A stretch of DNA of 35,576 nucleotides from a virus, in IMG/VR virus record IMGVR_UViG_3300042540_000307, positions 1 to 35,576 of that record; one strand, written 5' to 3'. The translations under genes and the position numbers were made by a program. The notes beneath the pieces were generated by a model that was not told where the DNA came from, did no database searches, and saw only the letters and a list, made by a program, of their open reading frames with translations. Below are positions 14,969 through 21,850 of the stretch, piece by piece; position 1 is the first letter of the stretch; every line of letters begins with the position of its first letter.

Positions 14969-15567
14969 CGGTAGGATCCCCAGCGTTGCGAATCAAGCAG
15001 CGAAGTCACGCCGAAGGGCACGTCTTGCGGAACAGCGCCAGTGGCCACGGTGGCCTGCCGCGTCTCGTACCAATGCCCCACAAGCATCAAGATCGCGTGC
15101 CGAATCGCCACGGGCACGCTCGTGCCGCTTGAGCCGTATCCGGCCCACCACGTCACCGTGACGGCGTTGTAGTCGTCTAAGTTCGCCGGCCACGTCCCGC
15201 TGCGCAGCTGCCGCACCACGCCGGGCGTTGCCTGCCGATCGACGCGGTATGACGCCGTGGAGAGCGTCGTGGTCGAATCGTCACCAAGCGTGTACGTGAG
15301 TGCGACGGCCGTAGTCGTGCCGCCGGTCGCCATCGGCGGGCGGGGCAGCTCGATCTCATAAGGAAACGAGTCGAGCCGCATGACGTACTGCTGATGCACC
15401 AAGGCCCGGTCGAGGTATTCCTCAACCCACTCACGGGCCGCCGTGATGAGCGACGAGATGTAGGTATCGTCCGTGGACGTATCCACGCGGCAGTGCGCCT
15501 TCGCCTCGGCCAGCGTGACTGGCTCAACGGCTGGGGCTGTCTGGCGAGTCAGGCTTCGGTACTGCAC
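14965..15567 (-). CDS. Head-tail connector protein (gp6-like)
   Basis: A 200-aa protein with VEPVTLAEAKAHCRVDTSTD, then DTYISSLITAAREWVEEYLD and a helical C-terminal AIRHAILMLVGHWYETRQA. This is the signature of the phage gp6/DUF-type head-tail connector family (ring of adaptor subunits below the portal). GTG start at 15567 with GAGGACGAC before it. Very confident family assignment from the LAEAKAHxR motif. Confidence 0.9.
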   Translation of the reverse strand: MQYRSLTRQTAPAVEPVTLAEAKAHCRVDTSTDDTYISSLITAAREWVEEYLDRALVHQQYVMRLDSFPYEIELPRPPMATGGTTTAVALTYTLGDDSTTTLSTASYRVDRQATPGVVRQLRSGTWPANLDDYNAVTVTWWAGYGSSGTSVPVAIRHAILMLVGHWYETRQATVATGAVPQDVPFGVTSLLDSQRWGSYR

Positions 15568-15760
15568 GTCGTCCTCGTTTGCGTGGCGTGGCGTCGGCCG
15601 TCTCGGCCTCGTGCTCTATGGCCGCCGTCTCGATCTCGGTCTGTCGGTCCTCGACGGCCAGGCCGCGCTTGATCCAGTCGCGGGCCATGCCGTCGGGCAC
15701 GTCTGGCAACACCTGCCCGCGTCGGTAGACGCGGAACGACTGCACCATTCTTATTTTCAT
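15524..15760 (-). CDS. Small hypothetical protein (78 aa)
   Basis: A 78-aa protein starting MKIRMVQSFRVYRRGQVLPD; DGMARDWIKRGLAVED suggests a short helical adaptor motif common in small phage head genes. The C-terminal half is charged and low in complexity (ETADATPRKRGRRAVPKPDS). The start at 15760 overlaps the previous stop (ATGA, 15757-15760), whereas the longer form from 15859 would run into the preceding gene. Family uncertain, but its placement next to the connector is typical of such short proteins. Confidence 0.65.
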   Translation of the reverse strand: MKIRMVQSFRVYRRGQVLPDVPDGMARDWIKRGLAVEDRQTEIETAAIEHEAETADATPRKRGRRAVPKPDSPDSPSR

Positions 15761-16344
15761 GATTGCGGCACACTCCATGCAGAGTCGGGCTTTTTGCCCG
15801 TGTTGCAGTATTCGGTCGCCCACTGAAAGACGGGCTTTGCCAAGTCCTTGCCGGGCCACGTCACCATGAACTCGCCGTGGCCTAGCACAACGCGAGGCGA
15901 GACGTAAATGCGATTGCCGCCGCCTTCTCGGAAGTTCTTCCAGGCGTAGATGTCGGCATCCAATCTGCCGTCATTCCACGAACCATCGGGGCCGGGTTTG
16001 CCGCAGAACCACGGTTTCGGCGTCCGCCTGAGAGCGGCTGTCGAGATGATGGTGCAGCCGAAGTGGGCCGAGTCCACTTCCTGCACGGGCTCGGCAAACC
16101 ACGACATCGGCAGCGTCGTCTTCTCGTGGGCCTCCGGGTTGCCGAGCGTGCCCTTGAGCGTCAGCATCGGGCGGCCGTCCTCACGCTTGGTCTGGAGCCC
16201 GGTGATGGCGTCGCACTGAAAGGCGAGCGCTAGAGAAAACAGATGCTCTAGGTCTTCCTTGGAAAAGAAGGTGTCGTAATCAATCGTGAGCAGGTACTCG
16301 CACTTGTCGATGAACTGCTCAAAGACCCGCTCCATGCACTGGTC
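15757..16344 (-). CDS. Glycosyltransferase-like protein, 3' segment (residues 52-246 of the joined protein)
   Basis: The C-terminal 195 residues of a GT-A-like protein. The segment begins DQCMERVFEQFI and carries LLTIDYDTFFSKEDLEHLF, whose DYD fits the DxD nucleotide-sugar and metal site, then LDADIYAWKNFREGGG and VVLGHGEF. It continues exactly from the 51-codon segment 16396-16548 after removal of the 51-nt hairpin element (16345-16395): the junction reads TGAFW|DQCMERV, a common theme in this family. Alone, this part would have to start at ATG 16335, lacking the N-terminal beta strand and nucleotide-binding loop. No ribosome-binding site precedes 16335. Substrate unknown. Confidence 0.75.
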   Translation of the reverse strand, partial: DQCMERVFEQFIDKCEYLLTIDYDTFFSKEDLEHLFSLALAFQCDAITGLQTKREDGRPMLTLKGTLGNPEAHEKTTLPMSWFAEPVQEVDSAHFGCTIISTAALRRTPKPWFCGKPGPDGSWNDGRLDADIYAWKNFREGGGNRIYVSPRVVLGHGEFMVTWPGKDLAKPVFQWATEYCNTGKKPDSAWSVPQS

Positions 16345-16395
16345 GCAGTTGGTTCTAGGCTTGAGCCCCCCGGTTATTGGCCGAGGGGCTCAAGC
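16345..16395 (-). mobile_element. 51-nt hairpin intervening element (copy 1), in the glycosyltransferase-like gene
   Basis: On the minus strand: 15-nt arm GCTTGAGCCCCTCGG, 7-nt loop CCAATAA, 15-nt arm CCGGGGGGCTCAAGC, 14-nt tail CTAGAACCAACTGC. The arms pair over all 15 positions with a single G-U wobble at position 12. It interrupts TTC TGG^GAC CAG. The element is 51 nt, in frame, but its second codon is TGA. Exact removal joins TGAFW to DQCMERV. It matches copy 2 (21801-21850) in architecture, in the first four bases, in GCCCCT and in the TCTGG^GAC context. Confidence 0.85.
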
Positions 16396-16548
16396 CCAGA
16401 ATGCGCCGGTCACCTTTGTGGGGCGAATCCCGAGAGGCATGAGGGCCTGAGCCCACGTGAAGAACGCATCGTTAAAACCCAAGCGAGGCATACTAAAAAC
16501 TGCCTCTACTCGGATGTCTACGGACGTGTCGCCAACCTTGACGAGCAT
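16390..16548 (-). CDS. Glycosyltransferase-like protein, 5' segment ending in the hairpin element
   Basis: ATG at 16548 with AGGA 7 nt upstream. Encodes 51 residues starting MLVKVGDTSVDIRVEAVF, then SMPRLGFNDAFFTWAQALMP and PTKVTGAFW, one more Ala, then a TGA inside the hairpin element. VFSMPRLGFND and TGAFW are the usual N-terminal motifs of this GT-A-like family, so the fragment is not a separate gene. Joined to 15757-16344 it gives a 246-aa protein. The gene begins directly behind the terminator (16559-16601). Confidence 0.75.
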   Translation of the reverse strand: MLVKVGDTSVDIRVEAVFSMPRLGFNDAFFTWAQALMPLGIRPTKVTGAFWA

Positions 16549-16558
16549 TGGTAGTTCC

Positions 16559-16601
16559 TAAAAAGGAAACGGCAGGCAGAGCGATGTGCTCTACCTGCCG
16601 T
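16559..16601 (-). terminator. Rho-independent terminator/attenuator after the head-gene cluster
   Basis: A 14-bp stem on the minus strand: ACGGCAGGTAGAGC, loop ACATC, GCTCTGCCTGCCGT, followed by TTCCTTTTTA. The one imperfect position is a G-U pair on the minus-strand transcript but an A-C mismatch on the other, so the orientation is clear. It follows the head protein ending at 16626 and lies directly before the ribosome-binding site of the next gene, so downstream connector and tail genes depend on partial readthrough. Confidence 0.85.
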
Positions 16602-16625
16602 CCAATGTCGTCAGGCTGTCAAGCG

Positions 16626-17066
16626 TCAGCCGGCCGTGTTGACCCGCACGCCCTTCGTGGTGGCGTCGTAGGGGCCTTCCTCGGCGCGAGCCAGCCGAGC
16701 CGCGATCACCACCGTGTTGTCGGTGGACGGGCTGGTGGCGACCGCCAGGTAACGCTTCTTGCCACGGAGATCCACCTCGATCCGGCTCACCGTCATCGTC
16801 GTGGTGACGGTCTGGCCGGCGTAGGCCGCCGGGGCGAGCGTGCCGGTAAACCCGGTCACAGTCTCGGTCACGGCGTTCGACGCATCGCCCTGGCGAAGCG
16901 TCAGCGTCTGGGCCACGCTCGAGGTAGAAACCTGCGAGGCGTAGATCACGTCGATGGACGCATAGTCGAAGCCCAGCGTGTCGAGCGTCAGGGTGTTGGT
17001 CTGGCTGGACGTGTAGACCGAGCTCTTGCCCGACACCACGCTCCGGGTAGCTGCTACTGGAATCAT
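16626..17066 (-). CDS. Head-module structural protein (146 aa)
   Basis: A 146-aa Thr/Val-rich protein directly behind the major capsid gene (MIPVAATRSVVSGKSSVYTS, then RLARAEEGPYDATTKGVRVN). Position suggests a capsid decoration or minor head protein. AGGAGACCCTGACAG precedes the ATG. No family recognised. The strong terminator downstream implies it is the last gene of a highly transcribed head segment. Confidence 0.7.
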   Translation of the reverse strand: MIPVAATRSVVSGKSSVYTSSQTNTLTLDTLGFDYASIDVIYASQVSTSSVAQTLTLRQGDASNAVTETVTGFTGTLAPAAYAGQTVTTTMTVSRIEVDLRGKKRYLAVATSPSTDNTVVIAARLARAEEGPYDATTKGVRVNTAG

Positions 17067-17095
17067 CTGTCAGGGTCTCCTAGAGAGAGTGGTAA

Positions 17096-18421
17096 TCAGG
17101 CGTTTGCAGAGTGTGTACGCAGGGCAACAACCGGGCCAACTTCGCTGGTCGAGCCAAGGCTGTGGAAGTTCGCCGTAGCCCTCACAACACCGGAAACAAG
17201 CGTCTGGTCGAGCTCCACGAACCGCTCCTGGCTCACCCGCAGCTGGTAGCCCTGGCGAAGCCCGAGGGCACCAGCCATGGCGAGATCGCCGAAGAGGCAC
17301 TTGACCTTTGACAAGTCCGAACCCAGCGTGCTGTTCATCGGGTGGACCAGCACGACCGGATACCCGAGGAACGTCAGGCCGAAGCCCTGGGCCACGGACA
17401 CCGAACCGCCCTGGGCCAGGTCAAGCCGCTGCATCGAAGCGTGGTAGCCGGCCGGCGAGATGTACCAGCGGGCGCCCGGCAGGGCGTAGCGGGGCAGCTT
17501 CGCCATGGCCGACAGGAAGTCTTCCTTGTCGAGCGTCTCGAAGGCACCATTGTTGGTGGCCGCCGTGACGAGCGACGCCGAGTAGGCCGCGTCGGTCAGC
17601 TTGACCGTCACGCCGTAGTGGCCGCCGTAGGTGCTGGTCCCGTCGCCGATGAACACCGCTTCGTCAAGAGCCTTGGCGATAGCCAGCGAGTGCTCGGTGG
17701 CGATCAGGTCTGCAACGCCAACGCCATCGGCGAAGAGCTCGTTGGAAACCTTGGTGGCCACGCCGAACTTCTGGGCGACCAGCTGCACCTGCGTGCCCGT
17801 CATGTCGCTGTAAGAAAACTCGGCGTTTTCACCCATCCACGCACCCGAAACGCCGCTGATCCGCTTCGGGATCGACAGCACGTCCGACGACATGTTGAAG
17901 TTCTGAAGGGCCGTCGGAGCCACGCCGTAGGTCTCAACGTTGCGGATGATCGTGCTGGACAGTTCATCCGGCACGCTGAACCCGCCGAGCGAGTTGACGC
18001 CGCCGACCATCGTGCGGGCCTCGACGCCGTGGTCATGGCACCACCGCTTGGCCTCGGAATCGCCGGCAAACGTGGCCTGCAGCCACCGGCCGACGCGGTA
18101 GGCGTCCTCGTGCGAGCGGAACGCCTTCAGCGTCCGGCCGTCACGGACCGCCTCAATGCGGACCGCCTTGGGCTCGTCTGCACGCACCTCGGGGGCCGGG
18201 CTGCAACGCTCGGCGACGCTGCGGAGATTCTTGACGCTCTCGGCCACCTTCGACTCAAAGTCGATGGACGCGGAGAGGGACTTGGCCTTCTCGGTCAGGC
18301 CGGCGAGCTCAAGGTTGCGGGCGTCGATGTCCGCCTTGTTGTCGGTGTCGAGAGCCGTGAGCGCCTCAATGCGAGTCGCGACCTCGGTGGCCTCGTTGCG
18401 GAGCGTGGAAAGCCGGTCCAT
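17096..18421 (-). CDS. Major capsid protein, HK97 fold
   Basis: A 441-aa HK97-type capsid protein. The first about 80 residues are a coiled-coil delta/scaffold domain (RNEATEVATRIEALTALDTD, then LEKAKSL-like helices) that the protease normally removes, followed by the fold itself (VGGVNSLGGFSVPDELSSTI, GTSTYGGHYG, RWYISPAGYHASM and LGYPVVLVHPMN). The ATG at 18421 is preferred over the TTG at 18436 because GGAG lies about 9 nt upstream of 18421. Located after the protease as in HK97. Confidence 0.93.
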   Translation of the reverse strand: MDRLSTLRNEATEVATRIEALTALDTDNKADIDARNLELAGLTEKAKSLSASIDFESKVAESVKNLRSVAERCSPAPEVRADEPKAVRIEAVRDGRTLKAFRSHEDAYRVGRWLQATFAGDSEAKRWCHDHGVEARTMVGGVNSLGGFSVPDELSSTIIRNVETYGVAPTALQNFNMSSDVLSIPKRISGVSGAWMGENAEFSYSDMTGTQVQLVAQKFGVATKVSNELFADGVGVADLIATEHSLAIAKALDEAVFIGDGTSTYGGHYGVTVKLTDAAYSASLVTAATNNGAFETLDKEDFLSAMAKLPRYALPGARWYISPAGYHASMQRLDLAQGGSVSVAQGFGLTFLGYPVVLVHPMNSTLGSDLSKVKCLFGDLAMAGALGLRQGYQLRVSQERFVELDQTLVSGVVRATANFHSLGSTSEVGPVVALRTHSANA

Positions 18422-18466
18422 GCGTGTGATCTCCAAGGCGTGATTGCCGTGGAGTCCACCATCGCA

Positions 18467-18637
18467 TCAGGGCCGTGGTGCCTTGCAGTACCGCACTTCG
18501 GAAACTGTTGTTTTGACAAACGCCACCGCACGAGCACCGCACTTCGGGCAACGCAGATACCGCTGCCGCTCGTCACCGCATGGACGGCTGGAACGGCACC
18601 GGAGTTTTTCGCCGCACGTACAGCGGGGCTCAGACAT
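18467..18637 (-). CDS. Mini zinc-ribbon protein (56 aa) between protease and capsid
   Basis: The ATG at 18637 overlaps the protease end by 8 nt. The 56-aa product has CTCGEKLRC near the N-terminus and YLRCPKCGARAVAF, with PCGDERQR in between, so up to eight cysteines make one or two zinc knuckles. Length and position are those of small head-module proteins, and coding overlap argues it is real, but no family is recognised. Confidence 0.55.
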   Translation of the reverse strand: MSEPRCTCGEKLRCRSSRPCGDERQRYLRCPKCGARAVAFVKTTVSEVRYCKAPRP

Positions 18638-19271
18638 TTCGCATCCGCAGGAGAGCGGCCCAAGCGGCGGCGACGCCCCGCAGAGCCGAACGCGAACAGT
18701 CCGCCTGGGCCGCCGGCTCCTCGGTCTGTGACGCGAGCCACGCTTCGTAGGAACGCATGGCGACGCTGGCGCTGGTCTGCGGGTACGCGGGCACCAGCAC
18801 CGGGCCCACGTCGTAGAGTCCAGACACCTCGCGGATCTGGCGGACGGCCTTGCCGTCCTCGCCCGTGCGGAAGGATTCACCGCTCTTGTCCACGGTGAAC
18901 GCGAACGACGAGCCACGCACGTCACGCCGCTGGATGAGCTCGAGCACGTCGCCACGGCTCACGGGCGGCGTCACCACGTACCGCAGCCCCTTGTCGTCGC
19001 TGGAGAGCTCCAGCGTGCCAGACGATGTGCGGCCCAGCACGATGTTGCTGTCGTGGTTGAAGAGTGCCACCACGTCCTGCCGGCCGCGCTGGCGGCCGAG
19101 AATCTTGTCGAACGCACCGGGCAGAATCTCTTCCTTGAACCCGCCAAGGTCGAGTGACAGCCGGTTGTAGACAGCGGCGTAGCCCACGATGGACGTGCGG
19201 CCGTCTGCACGGGTTTCCACGACTAGGTCGTGGTCATCCTCAAAGGCGAAGTCGCGGCGTTCAATTTCCAT
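18630..19271 (-). CDS. HK97-type prohead protease (U35)
   Basis: A 213-aa serine protease that cleaves capsid delta domains. The N-terminal part IERRDFAFE and VGYAAVYNRLSLDLGGFKEE, then LFNHDSNIVLGR with the catalytic His, and RGSSFAFTV with the Ser, follow the U35 order. The ATG at 19271 is preferred as AGGAGGATTCGACAG precedes it; the 251-aa extension is out of character. Overlaps the portal end by 11 nt. Confidence 0.92.
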   Translation of the reverse strand: MEIERRDFAFEDDHDLVVETRADGRTSIVGYAAVYNRLSLDLGGFKEEILPGAFDKILGRQRGRQDVVALFNHDSNIVLGRTSSGTLELSSDDKGLRYVVTPPVSRGDVLELIQRRDVRGSSFAFTVDKSGESFRTGEDGKAVRQIREVSGLYDVGPVLVPAYPQTSASVAMRSYEAWLASQTEEPAAQADCSRSALRGVAAAWAALLRMRNV

Positions 19272-20784
19272 CTGTCGAATCCTCCTGGGCAGTCGTGCTG
19301 TCTTCGGCATCGTCTTCTGGCGTGCCGTCCATCGGCTCGCCTGGCGAGTCTTGCGGCATCGGCTGTGCATCCGCCGCCACCGCACCGGACACCGTGCCGG
19401 AAATGATTTGATCGACAGACTGCGGGCTCATTGTCGGGAACGCCGACAGGATCACAGCCTTTGCTCCAGACGGCGTCAACAAGCCAGCCGCCAGGTTCTT
19501 GACGATCTCAATGAGCGACGTGACTTGCGCCCCATTGAGTGCCTGTTGTTGCAAGTTCTCCCCAGTGTTGGATGCAGCCATCTTCTCGTCTTCTGTCTGC
19601 ACGACTTTGTCTAGCGTGGTCATGTTGAGCTGCACAAACTGGGCGTCGCCACGCTCTCCAAGCGGATTAAAGTTTTCCAGCTCTCGAATCTCGTTAATGC
19701 TCATCCAGCCGTTCTGGAGAGCGGAAACAAAGTAGGCCGACCGGCTGGCGTGATCGCCACGCAGTAGGCCGCTCACGTTGTGCTCGGCGAAGTACGTCTC
19801 GTCCTCGCCTTCCGCGAGCAGGTCGCGGGAGATGGCGGCCTCCCACCGCTTGAGATGCGGCAGAAGGCAGTACTGAACCATCTCAACGCCCTGCACTTCG
19901 ATATTGCTGTAGGTGCTTCGCGTCAGGTCTTGGATCATGTGCGGCGGCACGCGAAACGCCCGGCAGATTTCGATGACCTGATACTGCCGCGTTTCAAGGA
20001 ACTGGGCCGCCTCGTTGCTCTGCGACAGCTCGTGAGCCTTCACGCCCGCCGGCAACACCGCCGTGCGGTGAGCCCGATCCGGGCCACGGTGCATCCGCTC
20101 CCACGACTCGCGAAGCCGCTCGGCCGCCTCAACTGGCACCGGGTTCTCTGACTCAAGCACGATGCCAGGCCGGGCACCGTTGCCGAAGTAGGTCGCACCG
20201 TGGGCCTCCAGCGCTTGGGCCAGCCCGATGGCGTTGGCGAAGAGCCGATAGCTCGGGATCGGATGAATGCCGTCGTCCGTGGTGAACCGCAGGGCGAAGA
20301 TTTGCTCTTGGCGGTAGACCGTCTGCCGGCCATCCGGCTCACGGTAGATGTACCGCAGACGCCCGTTTTCCAGCCGCTCGACTTCCATGCGGCTCGGATG
20401 CAGCGGCCACAACTCCGACACAGGCCCGCGAGCACCGGCACGAATCTCGGCGTAGCTTGCGCCGTAATGCAGGTAGAGCCCCGTCATCCAATCGCGGAAT
20501 TCCTGCGCCGTCTGCCACGGATTCGGCTGCATGTGCAAGATGCGGTAAAGCGGATGCTCTGGCACCTTGCGCTTGCCGCCGTTGGGCTGCCGCTCATAGA
20601 GATGCAGGGGCAGGCTTGAGACGCTGTCAGAGATGACTCTGATGCACGCCGTGTAGGCCGAGCAGGCCATCGACGTGTCTGCAGTCACCCGCACGCCTGA
20701 CGCAGTGCGACCGCCACCGACGCCGGCCCAATCAATGCCACGCAGCTCGTGCATGCGGAAGTCGGCGGTGGCCGTGTCGCTCAT
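19261..20784 (-). CDS. Portal protein, HK97 family
   Basis: A 507-aa HK97-type portal: SVSSLPLHLYERQPNGGKRK, HPLYRILHMQPNPWQTAQEF, LLPHLKRWEAAISRDLL and the stem/wing pattern EICRAFRVPPHMIQDLTRST. The start ATG at 20784 overlaps the stop of the terminase 3' segment (ATGA, 20781-20784). The last 60 residues are acidic and Gln/Ser-rich. Twelve copies would form the DNA channel and terminase docking ring. Confidence 0.95.
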   Translation of the reverse strand: MSDTATADFRMHELRGIDWAGVGGGRTASGVRVTADTSMACSAYTACIRVISDSVSSLPLHLYERQPNGGKRKVPEHPLYRILHMQPNPWQTAQEFRDWMTGLYLHYGASYAEIRAGARGPVSELWPLHPSRMEVERLENGRLRYIYREPDGRQTVYRQEQIFALRFTTDDGIHPIPSYRLFANAIGLAQALEAHGATYFGNGARPGIVLESENPVPVEAAERLRESWERMHRGPDRAHRTAVLPAGVKAHELSQSNEAAQFLETRQYQVIEICRAFRVPPHMIQDLTRSTYSNIEVQGVEMVQYCLLPHLKRWEAAISRDLLAEGEDETYFAEHNVSGLLRGDHASRSAYFVSALQNGWMSINEIRELENFNPLGERGDAQFVQLNMTTLDKVVQTEDEKMAASNTGENLQQQALNGAQVTSLIEIVKNLAAGLLTPSGAKAVILSAFPTMSPQSVDQIISGTVSGAVAADAQPMPQDSPGEPMDGTPEDDAEDSTTAQEDSTDGN

Positions 20785-21800
20785 AGGGTGATGATGTCCC
20801 AGTTCTGTTCCGGCGGCTTCGCAGTTGCCACGGCGTGCAGGCCGAGAGCCATCACGAGCGAGACGATGCCGTCGATGCGTTCCGTGCTCTTCGCCTTGCT
20901 CGGTTTGATGTTGCCCTGGTGGTCGCTCTGTACTGCCACGTTCGCAGCCATCCAAGACAGAACCGGATGATTCGCATGCCGGATTCGCTCGGACAGCACA
21001 TAATTTTCAAGGGCGCGGCTAGGGCTCGACATTGAGCCGTAGCCCTGTCCAAATCCTGTCACATTCACGCCCTCGCCTTGCAGTTGCGTGGCGAGCTGCG
21101 TCGCGTTCCAGCGGTCGATACCCACCTGCCGAATGTTGAACTTCTGCGAGAGTTCCACGATGTCGCGGCGAATCACGTCGTAGTCGGTGACGTTGCCATC
21201 CGTGGACCGGATGAACCCGTCACGAATCCAGCCGACGTAGTCCACCTTGTCTCGCAGCGTCCGCTCGGCGGCGTTTGCCTGCGGCACCCAGAAGTACGGC
21301 AGCACGTCGAAGGTGCCGTCTTCCGCTTGGCTCACCATCACGAAGGCCGAGAGGTCGAAGGTGCTTGCCAAGTCCAGCCCTGCGTACCACTCACGCTGCT
21401 CGAGGTCGCCGGCCAGCGGCTTGCCGCACTTGGCCCAGTTATCTGGAGACAACCAGCGAACGTCCTGGGTGGTCCAGACATTGAGCCTGTATCGCAAAAA
21501 GCTATTGAGCTTAGACGGTGACTGCTCAGCCTCTCTGGCATCGGCGGCAAATGACTCCACCGTGATCGTCTCGCCCAGCGAAGGGTTGGCTTTGTGCCAC
21601 GTCGCCTCGCTCTTCCAATCGTCCTCGGGCGAGGCGGCGTAGATGCACCCAAAGAAGGCAGGGTCCACCGCTGGATCAGCGATGCACCGCTCGGCGTAAG
21701 CGTGTTGTTCCCAACAGATTGACTTGCGGTCGTAGCCGGCCGTGGTGATCGACAAGAGGAGTGGCGATCGTCTGGCTGCCCCACCGTACCTTAGTGCGTC
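20781..21800 (-). CDS. terL: Terminase large subunit, 3' segment (nuclease domain)
   Basis: 339 residues that continue the ATPase segment after exact removal of the 50-nt element 21801-21850: LW|DALRYGGAARRSPLLLSITTAG. The nuclease part has YAGLDLASTFDLSAFV and VGIDRWNATQLATQL, consistent with RNase H-like metal sites of P27-type phage terminases. It lies in a different frame from the 5' segment because the element is 50 nt. An isolated start (for example at 21755) would lack the ALRYGGAARR motif just after the Walker B region, so it is not a gene of its own. Coupled to portal by ATGA. Confidence 0.88.
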   Translation of the reverse strand, partial: DALRYGGAARRSPLLLSITTAGYDRKSICWEQHAYAERCIADPAVDPAFFGCIYAASPEDDWKSEATWHKANPSLGETITVESFAADAREAEQSPSKLNSFLRYRLNVWTTQDVRWLSPDNWAKCGKPLAGDLEQREWYAGLDLASTFDLSAFVMVSQAEDGTFDVLPYFWVPQANAAERTLRDKVDYVGWIRDGFIRSTDGNVTDYDVIRRDIVELSQKFNIRQVGIDRWNATQLATQLQGEGVNVTGFGQGYGSMSSPSRALENYVLSERIRHANHPVLSWMAANVAVQSDHQGNIKPSKAKSTERIDGIVSLVMALGLHAVATAKPPEQNWDIITL

Positions 21801-21850
21801 GCGTGTTTGTCCGGGCCTCCGCCCCCGGCCTCTCAGCCAGGGGCGAAAGC
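21801..21850 (-). mobile_element. 50-nt hairpin intervening element (copy 2), in the large terminase gene
   Basis: Minus strand: 15-nt arm GCTTTCGCCCCTGGC, 6-nt loop TGAGAG, 15-nt arm GCCGGGGGCGGAGGC, 14-nt tail CCGGACAAACACGC. All 15 pairs form; three (positions 3, 5, 12) are G-U, so the pairing is perfect only in the minus-strand RNA. It sits in CTC TGG^GAC GCA, just past Walker B (LLFDELHAQ). The frame meets TGA inside the element and is shifted after it. The terminase is restored only if all 50 nt are removed or skipped. Confidence 0.88.

Noticed and set aside
16390-16395. Simple stop-codon readthrough (TGA) as the explanation for the split glycosyltransferase-like gene
   Set aside because: It would not explain the terminase case, where the frame also shifts, nor the shared structure and TCTGG^GAC context of the two elements.
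17342-18898. Long plus-strand ORF of 518 codons opposite the capsid and protease genes
   Set aside because: It is antisense to clear HK97 capsid and protease genes, is rich in Arg/Gly/His as expected of GC-rich antisense, and has no family motif.
21801-21850. Sequencing error or transcription terminator as the explanation for the terminase hairpin
   Set aside because: An error would not create a 50-nt structured insert with a relative elsewhere, and there is no T-tract after the stem.
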